DNA of 8,446 bases. Origin: Clostridiales bacterium UBA2658 (GTDB lineage Bacteria; Bacillota; Clostridia; Oscillospirales; Oscillospiraceae). Position numbers and translations under genes: made by a program. How positions within the stretch are numbered: position 1 is the stretch's first letter; every line of letters begins with the position of its first letter. Positions 1-5,774 of the stretch are shown piece by piece. The notes under the pieces were generated by a model, which was given only the letters and a program-made list of their open reading frames with translations, searched no databases and was not told the DNA's origin. The stretch lies in NCBI GenBank assembly GCA_002359425.1, contig DEMY01000108.1, positions 8,481-16,926 of the forward strand. Direction: 5' to 3'.

Positions 1-2
1 TT

Positions 3-821
3 CTCGACAACTGGGATCACATTGCAAAGAAAAGCGGCAAGCCGCAGTTTACCTATCATTTGGACGCGCCCCGTATCACGAATGAGACGACCATCGAATT
101 CTACAAAGAGGAGCTGCGAGGTCTTGCCGACGCACTCGGAGAATTAACCGGCCAGAAAGTCACGGACGAGCGTCTGTGCGAGGCGGTCGAAAAGTACAAC
201 GAGATCCGCAAGCTTATCGCGGAGGTAAACCAGCTGCGCCGTGCAGAAGAGCCTGTTATCAGCGGCGCAGAAGCACTCGCTCTGATGATCAAGGCCGGCG
301 ATATGGAGCCGGACGAATACATCGAAAAGCTCACCGAATTCCTTAAGGATGCCAAAACGCGCGCACCGATCGAGTCCCGCGCACGCCTCATGGTGATCGG
401 CTCTGCACTCGACAACCCCGCTTACCTCAAGGTCATTGAGGACAAGGGTGGCCTTGTTGTGGCAGATGACCTCTGCTTCGGCGAGCGCAACTTCGGCGAG
501 CCGATCGCACTCGACGAAAGCGATGCCCTGGGTTCTATTGCAAAATACTACCTTTCCAGAAACACCTGCCCGCGCAGTCTCGACAACCGTCCTGCTATTC
601 ATAGCGAGATCGTCAAAAAGGCGAAGGAATACGGCGTTCAGGGCGTTGTCTACCAGAAGATGCAGAACTGCGAATGCTGGGGCGGCGAAGCCTTCTACCT
701 CGAGCCGGCGCTTAAAGAGGCCGGTATCCCCATGCTGCAGGTCGAACGCGAGGAGCAGATGTCCAACGCTGGACAGCTTGCCATCCGTGCCGAAGCCTTC
801 ATCGAAATGCTCGAACACTAA
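3..821 (+). CDS. 2-hydroxyacyl-CoA dehydratase family subunit, 5' truncated
   Basis: This is the C-terminal 272 residues of a subunit of the HgdA/HgdB-BcrB/BcrC family (HGD-D fold). In characterised systems these heterodimers carry [4Fe-4S] clusters and remove water from (R)-2-hydroxyacyl-CoA by a ketyl-radical route after ATP-driven one-electron activation. The frame is open from base 3, so the start lies outside; family members are usually about 370-440 residues. Visible family marks, numbered from the TTG codon at 60, are YNEIR near 46-50, DDLCFGER around Cys139, NTCPR at Cys170, QNCECWG with Cys204 and Cys206, GIPMLQVER near 222-230, and the typical GQLxxRxEAFIEML tail at 238-251. The TTG at 60 is not a start, because family-like sequence (LDNWDHIAKKSGKPQFTY) precedes it. 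The next subunit follows after 14 bases, so they are surely co-transcribed. The substrate cannot be told from this fragment. Confidence 0.9.
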   Translation, partial: LDNWDHIAKKSGKPQFTYHLDAPRITNETTIEFYKEELRGLADALGELTGQKVTDERLCEAVEKYNEIRKLIAEVNQLRRAEEPVISGAEALALMIKAGDMEPDEYIEKLTEFLKDAKTRAPIESRARLMVIGSALDNPAYLKVIEDKGGLVVADDLCFGERNFGEPIALDESDALGSIAKYYLSRNTCPRSLDNRPAIHSEIVKKAKEYGVQGVVYQKMQNCECWGGEAFYLEPALKEAGIPMLQVEREEQMSNAGQLAIRAEAFIEMLEH

Positions 822-835
822 GGGAGGGAAACGAC

Positions 836-2167
836 ATGTCTGAAACTACGAAAAAAACGGGCTTCGAACCCGGCGAGCACATTAATCTGATTGATATGAC
901 CTGCCAGCAGGTCGACAGCATCTATCAGCACATGCTCGAAAAGGGAAATCCCGACATCATGTGGATGTTCGACATCCAGAAAGCCCAGTGGGAAGAAGTA
1001 CGCGACGCACACAAAAACGGGCAGAAGCTCGTGTTCTTCGGCGGCCCCGTGCCCGTTGAAATCATCCGCGCGTTTGACTGCGTACCGTTTTTCCTCGACA
1101 CCGTCTCGACCCGTATTGCTTCAATGGAGGATCTCTGCGGTCGCTACATCGACGAGACCGAAAAGTACGCGCCGACCAGCATGTGCGGCATTGATAAGGC
1201 ACAGCTCGGATGCGCGATCCTTAACGAGTATGGCGTAAAGGCAGATGCCTTTGTGCATGCGACTGTCCCCTGCGACAGCGCCCGTATCGCCTATCCGATC
1301 ATCGAGCGTCTTTTAGACTGCCCGACCTTCACGCTCGACTGCCCCTTCCATCACGACGATCGCGGCTATCGCTATCTCGCCCGTCAGATGGACGCTTTCG
1401 TAAAGTTCATGGAGGATCTCACCGGCTATAAGTGGGATGCGGAGCGCTACGAAAAGTTCAAGGCTATCATGGAAGAGTCCAACAAGGCTTATGCGGCCCT
1501 CATCAAGATTGCCGAGCTCCGCAAGAAGAAGCCCTGCGTCCTCCCGGGCCGTATGCTCGTCCTCAACGAGATCATCGCTCCTCTCGCCGGCACCGAGGCT
1601 GTTACCGCGATGCTCGAGACGCAGCTCGAAATGGGCAACATGCTCGCCGATATGGGCATGACCGCTACCCGCTGCCCCGAAGAGCGCTATCGCGTCTGCC
1701 TCATGCAGAACATGCTCTGGTCCAACACCGGTATCATGGACTGGATGGAGAAGACCTACGGCGCAATCACCGTCATGGACGGCTTTGGCTATCAGGACGG
1801 CATCATCTTCGACGACCTGAACGACTGGGAAAAGGTCAAGAGACAGACTGCCGAAATGATGCTCCTCACCCCGATGATCCACGGCGCAACCGGCCCGACC
1901 GAGTATTGGCTCAAGGTCATCGACCAGATGTACGAGGACTTCGGCGTCAACGTGTCCATCTTCATGGGCCACGTCGGCTGCAAGCACACTTGGGCATCCG
2001 GCAAGATCGTCACCGACTACATCCAGGAGAAGTTCGGTATCCCGACCCTGTATGTCGATGTTGACGCGATCGACCCGCGCTACAAGTCCAACGACGAGCT
2101 GCGCGCGCAGATCGGCGAGTACATGGAATCCGTTGTCGGCGCTGAGAACTTCAGAAAAGACAAATAA
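836..2167 (+). CDS. 2-hydroxyacyl-CoA dehydratase family subunit, complete
   Basis: This is a complete 443-residue partner subunit of the same dehydratase family, presumably forming a soluble heterodimer with the upstream product. Three cysteines sit where this family usually holds its [4Fe-4S] cluster: Cys117 (APTSMCGID), Cys146 (ATVPCDSARI) and Cys382 (GHVGCKHTWASG). The C-terminal block GIPTLYVDVDAIDPRYKS (401-418) matches the family pattern GIPxLxxDxDxxDxR. A GGPVPVEIIRA segment at 69-79 is the usual early loop. The ATG at 836 is preceded by a clear AGGGAGG ribosome site about 7 bases away. Assignment to lactoyl-, 2-hydroxyglutaryl-, phenyllactyl- or 2-hydroxyisocaproyl-CoA is not possible by eye. 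An aromatic-ring reductase of the same superfamily is a less likely alternative. The ASKHA-type activator (HgdC/FldI-like) that these enzymes need is not in the window and would have to be encoded elsewhere, perhaps just upstream. Confidence 0.9.
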   Translation: MSETTKKTGFEPGEHINLIDMTCQQVDSIYQHMLEKGNPDIMWMFDIQKAQWEEVRDAHKNGQKLVFFGGPVPVEIIRAFDCVPFFLDTVSTRIASMEDLCGRYIDETEKYAPTSMCGIDKAQLGCAILNEYGVKADAFVHATVPCDSARIAYPIIERLLDCPTFTLDCPFHHDDRGYRYLARQMDAFVKFMEDLTGYKWDAERYEKFKAIMEESNKAYAALIKIAELRKKKPCVLPGRMLVLNEIIAPLAGTEAVTAMLETQLEMGNMLADMGMTATRCPEERYRVCLMQNMLWSNTGIMDWMEKTYGAITVMDGFGYQDGIIFDDLNDWEKVKRQTAEMMLLTPMIHGATGPTEYWLKVIDQMYEDFGVNVSIFMGHVGCKHTWASGKIVTDYIQEKFGIPTLYVDVDAIDPRYKSNDELRAQIGEYMESVVGAENFRKDK

Positions 2168-2178
2168 TTCCGGCTTAT

Positions 2179-2210
2179 ACCATGGCCGCAGCCCCCGCTG
2201 CGGTCATGGT
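2179..2210 (+). other. Stable intra-operon hairpin
   Basis: This is a 14-bp stem (2179-2192 with 2197-2210, one G-U pair) closed by a CCCC loop. It lies between the dehydratase subunit and the CooC-like gene. No T-run follows (the next bases are TGGCAAATAT), so it is not a canonical intrinsic terminator. A role in mRNA stability, processing or partial read-through, which would lower expression of the two downstream genes, is an inference. The 92-base gap is much larger than the other gaps in this operon. Confidence 0.6.
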
Positions 2211-2259
2211 TGGCAAATATAGTCACACTATTCATATAGGGAAAGCGAGGTACTGAATA

Positions 2260-3021
2260 ATGGATAAAATTAAATCGATCGCCGTTACAGGCAAAGGCGG
2301 AACAGGCAAAACCGTTGTTTCCACCCTCTTGATCCGGCTGCTTTCTAAGCGTTTTCCGGGCCGCGTGCTCGCTATTGACGCCGACTCGGCAATGAGCCTC
2401 TGCTATACAACCGGTCTTCCCGTCGTCAAGACGGTCAGCCAGCTCCGCAGCGAGCTTTTAGGTATCCAGCAGGCCCGCAACGAGCTTAACAACGGCCCCA
2501 CGAAAGACCTCATGCGCGGCATCCTCGCCCATGGCGACGGTTTTGATATGTTGACTATGGGCCGTCCGGAGGAGCCTGGCTGCTTCTGCGCCTGCAACGA
2601 GCTGCTCCGCTACGGCATTGACACCCTCGCTGAGGACTATGATTTCGTCATCGTTGACGGCGAAGCTGGCCCCGAGCAGCTCAATCGCCGTGTCATGAAG
2701 AGCGTTGACTGCCTGCTCGTTATGGCGGACATGTCTGCCCGCAGCCTCCAGACTGCGAAGGGCATCATCGACGTCGCCAATGCTGGCGAAAACAGCATCA
2801 GTGTCGGTATGTCCGGCCTCGTGCTCAACCGCGTTCGTGCGGACATTCCAAAGGAAGATCTTCTCAAGAAGACCGGCCTCGAAGTCTTTGGTGAACTGCC
2901 GGAGGACCCGGAGGTCAACAAGTTTGACCGCGAAGATCGCTCTCTCTTCGATCTTCCGATGGACAGCGCCTGCCCGCAGGCAGTAGAGAAGATCGTTAAA
3001 AAGCTCATCCCCGAGTATTAA
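2260..3021 (+). CDS. CooC-like P-loop ATPase (nickel/metallocluster maturation type)
   Basis: This is a 253-residue cytoplasmic ATPase of the SIMIBI class (MinD/NifH/CooC). The deviant Walker A motif GKGGTGKT is at 11-18, DADS at 40-43 is the switch I region, and VDGEAGPEQLNRR at 132-144 is the switch II region in the CooC style. A cysteine cluster, PGCFCACNELLRYGID, has Cys108, Cys110 and Cys112. CooC proteins have a CXC pair in this position, which binds nickel or another metal at the dimer interface and supports CO dehydrogenase maturation. The extra third cysteine is notable. ATG 2260 has only a modest GCGAGG ribosome site about 10 bases upstream. The gene sits behind two dehydratase subunits and 21 bases ahead of a His-rich metal sensor, suggesting a metallocentre maturation role linked to one of them. 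A NifH-like electron-transfer role toward the dehydratase is a more speculative alternative. No CO dehydrogenase gene is visible, so the client is unknown. Confidence 0.85.
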   Translation: MDKIKSIAVTGKGGTGKTVVSTLLIRLLSKRFPGRVLAIDADSAMSLCYTTGLPVVKTVSQLRSELLGIQQARNELNNGPTKDLMRGILAHGDGFDMLTMGRPEEPGCFCACNELLRYGIDTLAEDYDFVIVDGEAGPEQLNRRVMKSVDCLLVMADMSARSLQTAKGIIDVANAGENSISVGMSGLVLNRVRADIPKEDLLKKTGLEVFGELPEDPEVNKFDREDRSLFDLPMDSACPQAVEKIVKKLIPEY

Positions 3022-3027
3022 TCCCAA

Positions 3028-3033
3028 AAAGGA
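3028..3033 (+). promoter_or_regulatory. Ribosome binding site that fixes the metal-sensor start
   Basis: AAGGAG lies 9 bases before ATG 3043. A GTG at 3034 in the same frame directly abuts this site and is too close to be used, so the ATG is the start. Confidence 0.8.
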
Positions 3034-3042
3034 GTGTCCGCA

Positions 3043-3474
3043 ATGCACGACAGTACGGAAAGCGACGATTTGGGCTATCATGTCCATGTCCATGGGGACG
3101 GGACAGTCTATGCTCACGTCCATGAGGAAGAGTTGTCGCATCACCATGGCGACGCGATTATCCACCCCCATGAAGAAGGAGTGCCGCACACCCACGATGG
3201 CGCACATCCGCATGTCCATAAAAACAAGAAGGCGGTCCATGACCGCTTGGCCAAGGCAAGTGGGCATCTGGACTCCGTGATCCGTATGATTGACGACGAC
3301 AGGGACTGCGCAGAAGTCCTCGTTCAGCTCGCTGCGGTGCGCTCTGCAATCAATAACGCCGGCAAAATTCTTCTGGAGGATCACATTACCGAATGCATCA
3401 CCGAGGCCATTCGGAATAATGACCGGGGTGAGATCGAGAAACTCAACAAGGCCATCGATCAGTTCATGAAGTGA
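3043..3474 (+). CDS. CsoR/RcnR-family metal-sensing repressor with His-rich N-terminus
   Basis: This 143-residue protein has two parts. Residues 1-60 contain 16 histidines, mostly in HxH groups (HVHVH, HVH, HHH, HPH, HTH, HPHVH), a pattern seen in nickel-binding chaperones. Residues 61-143 are a full CsoR/RcnR/FrmR-type all-helical DNA-binding domain (HDRLAKASGHLDSVIRMI, then CAEVLVQLAAVRSAINNA and LLEDHITECI). The sensor ligands read Cys89, His114 and Cys118, with the 25 and 4 residue spacing of CsoR. His57 lies 32 residues before Cys89, the spacing I recall for the extra His ligand of the nickel sensors InrS and RcnR. Such proteins repress their targets until metal binds. Located 21 bases after the CooC-like gene and last before a terminator, it may autoregulate the operon. 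Nickel is favoured by context, but copper(I) remains possible because C-H-C alone also fits CsoR. Confidence 0.88.
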   Translation: MHDSTESDDLGYHVHVHGDGTVYAHVHEEELSHHHGDAIIHPHEEGVPHTHDGAHPHVHKNKKAVHDRLAKASGHLDSVIRMIDDDRDCAEVLVQLAAVRSAINNAGKILLEDHITECITEAIRNNDRGEIEKLNKAIDQFMK

Positions 3475-3495
3475 TTGCTGAAAATTGACTTATTA

Positions 3496-3534
3496 AGCCG
3501 CAAAGCTCCTAAACGAAGCTTTGCGGCTCTTTTC
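3496..3534 (+). terminator. Strong intrinsic terminator of the dehydratase/metal operon
   Basis: There is a perfect 12-bp stem (AGCCGCAAAGCT at 3496-3507 with AGCTTTGCGGCT at 3517-3528), a 9-base loop, and a CTTTT tract directly after. It lies 21 bases after the stop codon of the metal-sensor gene and separates the operon from the CoA-transferase block. Confidence 0.92.
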
Positions 3535-3611
3535 GTATATGTGAAAAACAAAAACGGGAGTGCGTTCTTTATGGGCCTTAATGCAAAATTTAAAAAATGG
3601 AAATATAAATT

Positions 3612-3639
3612 TTTAGACACTGAAAGTCGAATGTCTAAA
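3612..3639 (+). repeat. Inverted repeat TTTAGACA-N12-TGTCTAAA
   Basis: Two perfect 8-bp arms (3612-3619 and 3632-3639) are separated by 12 bases, about 110 bp upstream of the promoter of copy 1. Arms and spacing suit either a distal operator or a weak RNA hairpin. TTAGACA recurs at 5394-5400 upstream of copy 2. Confidence 0.5.
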
Positions 3640-3715
3640 GATTTTGGGGGGCATTTTTTGAATATTTAAAGGGTCAATTGTAAAGTTCACTAAAAAACAA
3701 ATTTGGTCATTACCA

Positions 3716-3741
3716 GTATGCACAAAGTTTTGTCCGCATAC
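3716..3741 (+). promoter_or_regulatory. Candidate operator: GTATGC/ACAAA ... TTTGT/GCATAC palindrome
   Basis: The arms GTATGC (3716-3721) and GCATAC (3736-3741) enclose ACAAA (3722-3726) and TTTGT (3729-3733), giving 11 paired positions with only a CC asymmetry. It ends 10 bases before the -35-like TTGCAT. That is a normal site for an activator, but binding is an inference from position and symmetry. Confidence 0.45.
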
Positions 3742-3751
3742 CCGTTTTAAA

Positions 3752-3786
3752 TTGCATTTATGGCTCTGGAGGTATAAACTTATAAT
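3752..3786 (+). promoter_or_regulatory. Promoter of CoA-transferase copy 1
   Basis: TTGCAT (3752-3757) is followed after 15 bases by TATAAA (3773-3778), with a second -10-like TATAAT at 3781-3786. The same TTGCAT-N15-TATAAACTTATA arrangement occurs upstream of copy 2, which supports it as real. The 15-base spacing is short for sigma-A, so the exact -10 is uncertain and an activator may be needed. The leader would be roughly 85-100 bases. Confidence 0.55.
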
Positions 3787-3878
3787 CGTTAAGTGGAAGA
3801 GAGCAGCGCTTTGCCTCAAAAAAAAGGGTTCCGCGGAAGCGGCGAAATTCTATTTTTTTTAAGAGAAGGAGCTTGATT

Positions 3879-5258
3879 ATGGCAGTACGAAACCTTGAAA
3901 TTGACTGGAGAAAGTACTATGACGAGCATCACGGCGAAATGGCAGACGCCGGGAAGCTGGTTCAGCCCGGCGATTGCTGGTTCCTCAGCAACGCAGCCGG
4001 CACACCCTATGCATTTTTGGATTACCTGAACGAGCACTTTGAAGACTATCACGATGTCATGCTTATCTACAACTGCATGAATATGCCGACAGATCTGGTC
4101 TTTAACCCGGATGCAAAAGAGCATTTCCGCATGTTCAGCGCTTTTAACCTCCCGTTGGAGCGCACCTGCATGCAGATGGGCGACGATTCACCCGTCGAGT
4201 GCGGCGGTATGTGCTACGACCTGTTCGGCAGAGGCACGAGGGCATACAACTGCAACGCTGCGGCAATTCAGCTCTGCCCGCCCGATGAGGACGGCTGGTG
4301 CAACGTCTACGGCTATGAGGTCTGCACACATCTGGTCTCCGTTCAGGATCCGAACGTCCAGAAAAAGATCGGCTTTATTGACCCGACCGGTCAGTACCCC
4401 GTTCCGGGACCGAAAGAGACCCACTATATCCACGTCACCGAACTTGACTGCATCGTTGACAATCCGACGGAGCTTGTATCCTTCCCCGCTTCTCCCCCGA
4501 CGCAGGTCGATAAGGACATCGCCCATTACATCCTTCCATTCATCCATGAGGGCGACAAGGTTCAGATCGGATTCGGCGGTCTGGGCGAAGAAATCCTCAA
4601 CAACCTCCGTGAAGTTGGCCACGTTGAGGTCTATTCCGAGGTTGCCTGCGAGGCTATGATGAATCTCTGCAAAGAGGGCATCCTGACGCACATCACCTGC
4701 TCGTCCCCGGCTGCTGTTTCGAAGGAATTCTTCGAGTGGGCCGCGGCGACGCCGGAAAAGATCTACTTTGTGACGCAGCTCGAAGCCATTGACCCGCTGG
4801 GCGTTATGCAGCAGGACAACATCGTTGCCATTAATGCCACCTTCCAGTGCGATCTGATCGGCCAGTGCTGCTCCGAGGCGCAGGGCCTTACCCCCTATTC
4901 CGGCCCTGGCGGCTCCTTCTCCTACATCTACGGCGCGATTCGCTCTAAGGGTGGCCGCAGCTTCATTTGCCTGCGCTCTATCCACAACGATCATGATGGT
5001 AACCCGGTCTCCAACATTTATCCGTGGCTGCCGGAAGCCTGCATCGTTACCACTCCGAAGACCTATGTTATGTACATTGTCACAGAGTATGGCGTTGCTG
5101 ATCTCTTCATGAAGACCATGAAGGATCGTATCAAGGCCATGATTAAGGTTGCCCATCCCGATTACCGCAAGCAGCTCATGGAGCAGATCGTCACCACGCC
5201 GCTCATCACCGAGTGGGATCTCAAGGATTACGATCCTTTTGAGGACGACAAAAAATAA
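3879..5258 (+). CDS. Family I CoA-transferase (acetyl-CoA hydrolase/transferase, Cat1/AbfT-like), copy 1
   Basis: This 459-residue cytoplasmic enzyme belongs to the family that moves CoA between an acyl-CoA and a free acid through a glutamyl-CoA thioester (4-hydroxybutyrate, succinate and butyrate:acetate CoA-transferases). Visible marks are the PPDEDGWCNV loop (134-143), IGFGGLGEEIL (230-240), the presumed catalytic Glu254 in VYSEVA, INATF and DLIGQ (318-329), GPGGSFSYIYGA (342-353), VTTPK and VTEYGVADL (389-409), and AHPDYRKQL near the C-terminus. The usual GGQ of the AbfT/Cat1 type reads GGS here, hinting at a different acid. It is rich in cysteines in residues 97-149. ATG 3879 has AAGGAG 7 bases upstream and is preferred to a TTG at 3873. 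It has its own promoter and terminator. The neighbouring dehydratase suggests a 2-hydroxy or 2-enoyl acid substrate, but acetate, butyrate or 4-hydroxybutyrate are equally allowed by the fold. Confidence 0.87.
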   Translation: MAVRNLEIDWRKYYDEHHGEMADAGKLVQPGDCWFLSNAAGTPYAFLDYLNEHFEDYHDVMLIYNCMNMPTDLVFNPDAKEHFRMFSAFNLPLERTCMQMGDDSPVECGGMCYDLFGRGTRAYNCNAAAIQLCPPDEDGWCNVYGYEVCTHLVSVQDPNVQKKIGFIDPTGQYPVPGPKETHYIHVTELDCIVDNPTELVSFPASPPTQVDKDIAHYILPFIHEGDKVQIGFGGLGEEILNNLREVGHVEVYSEVACEAMMNLCKEGILTHITCSSPAAVSKEFFEWAAATPEKIYFVTQLEAIDPLGVMQQDNIVAINATFQCDLIGQCCSEAQGLTPYSGPGGSFSYIYGAIRSKGGRSFICLRSIHNDHDGNPVSNIYPWLPEACIVTTPKTYVMYIVTEYGVADLFMKTMKDRIKAMIKVAHPDYRKQLMEQIVTTPLITEWDLKDYDPFEDDKK

Positions 5259-5294
5259 TTGCGTCTCCGTTTCGGCTGACGTATCATAAAAAAC

Positions 5295-5351
5295 AGCCTG
5301 CCCCCGGCTTCCACCTCTCTGGAGAAGAGAACGGTTGCCGGGGGTTGCTTT
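5295..5351. terminator. Intrinsic terminator after copy 1, possibly bidirectional
   Basis: The stem pairs CCCCCGGC (5301-5308) with GCCGGGGG (5337-5344), extended above by TCTCT/AGAGA (5316-5320 with 5326-5330). The T-run on the + strand is short (TTGCTTTG), while AAAAAA at 5288-5293 would give a better U-run on the - strand. It most likely ends copy 1 transcripts. Confidence 0.65.
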
Positions 5352-5410
5352 GAATATATATTCAGTAATTATGCAAAATTTGCGGTTGAAATGTTAGACA
5401 GATTTATACT

Positions 5411-5423
5411 TATGTCAGACATA
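5411..5423 (+). promoter_or_regulatory. Candidate operator TATGTC-A-GACATA
   Basis: A perfect 6-bp inverted repeat around one central base, 10 bases after a TTAGACA motif. The GACA/TGTC core also occurs in the inverted repeats at 3612-3639 and 7393-7406, each upstream of a CoA-transferase copy. The regulator is unknown. Confidence 0.4.
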
Positions 5424-5485
5424 TTGGAAGAAAGAAAAAATCTGGCTATGCCAGGCGGAATACATCAAGTTCTAAAAAGCCTGAA

Positions 5486-5497
5486 ATTTGCGCAAAT
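5486..5497 (+). repeat. Perfect 12-bp palindrome ATTTGCGCAAAT
   Basis: The site is fully self-complementary and lies in a non-coding spacer about 170 bp upstream of the copy 2 promoter. A related GCAAAATTTGC lies at 5373-5383. They could be binding sites of one dimeric regulator, but this is unproven. Confidence 0.35.
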
Positions 5498-5663
5498 GTG
5501 TCCGTTATTAACGAAAATAATTGAGCTAAATACAAGCAAAACACTTTTCCTACTTATGCGGAGCATTGCATATATTTTCGACATAACAGAAAAAAGTCCC
5601 GGCAGGCGCGGCGGAAATCCTTTTTTAGGATGAATATATTTATGAATAAGCTGCATTTATAAG

Positions 5664-5698
5664 TTGCATTTTATATTTAAATGGTATAAACTTATATT
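5664..5698 (+). promoter_or_regulatory. Promoter of CoA-transferase copy 2
   Basis: TTGCAT (5664-5669) is followed after 15 bases by TATAAA (5685-5690), then CTTATATT with a second -10-like TATATT at 5693-5698. Spacing and sequence match the copy 1 promoter, including GGTATAAACTTATA, while the spacer bases differ. The leader would be about 70-85 bases. Confidence 0.55.
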
Positions 5699-5774
5699 GC
5701 CTAATTTCTGTGGTCTTTACCGCTTTTCCCGGAGCGGCAAGGGCGCGATAGTAAATTTGTGAAGGAGTATTGAT

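Larger units (their letters stand above)
3535..3751 (+). other. AT-rich spacer upstream of CoA-transferase copy 1, with palindromes
   Basis: There is no convincing gene here: the short open frames lack ribosome sites and resemble no known family. The stretch holds a spaced inverted repeat at 3612-3639 (TTTAGACA, 12 bases, TGTCTAAA) and a hyphenated palindrome at 3716-3741 just upstream of the promoter; both are listed separately. It also contains ATGCAAAATTT at 3581-3591, which recurs at 5371-5381 in the next spacer. Confidence 0.6.
5352..5663 (+). other. AT-rich spacer upstream of copy 2, with several palindromes
   Basis: I see no gene here. An 80-codon open frame from ATG 5391 has no ribosome site and resembles nothing known. 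Symmetric sites are GCAAA-A-TTTGC at 5373-5383, TATGTC-A-GACATA at 5411-5423 (preceded by TTAGACA at 5394-5400), the perfect 12-bp ATTTGCGCAAAT at 5486-5497, and a small ATCCT/AGGAT stem at 5617-5631. A tandem imperfect direct repeat, AG(C/T)TGCATTT, is at 5649-5660 and 5662-5674, the second copy overlapping the -35 box. Confidence 0.55.

Noticed and set aside
3034..3042. GTG start for the metal sensor, three codons upstream of the ATG
   Set aside because: It directly abuts the AAGGAG ribosome site, leaving no spacing.
2458..3384. 308-codon open frame on the - strand over the ATPase and sensor genes
   Set aside because: It is antisense to two recognisable genes, has no known family, and crosses the gene boundary.
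3475..3669. 64-codon + strand frame after the metal-sensor gene
   Set aside because: It runs straight through a strong terminator hairpin and has no ribosome site.
3831..3860. CCGC-GGAA-GCGG hairpin followed by T8 in the leader of copy 1 as a transcription attenuator
   Set aside because: The stem is only 4 bp and the T-run begins 10 bases after it, so termination is not supported.
5391..5633. 80-codon + strand frame between copies 1 and 2
   Set aside because: There is no ribosome site, the product resembles nothing known, and the stretch is AT-rich spacer with palindromes.
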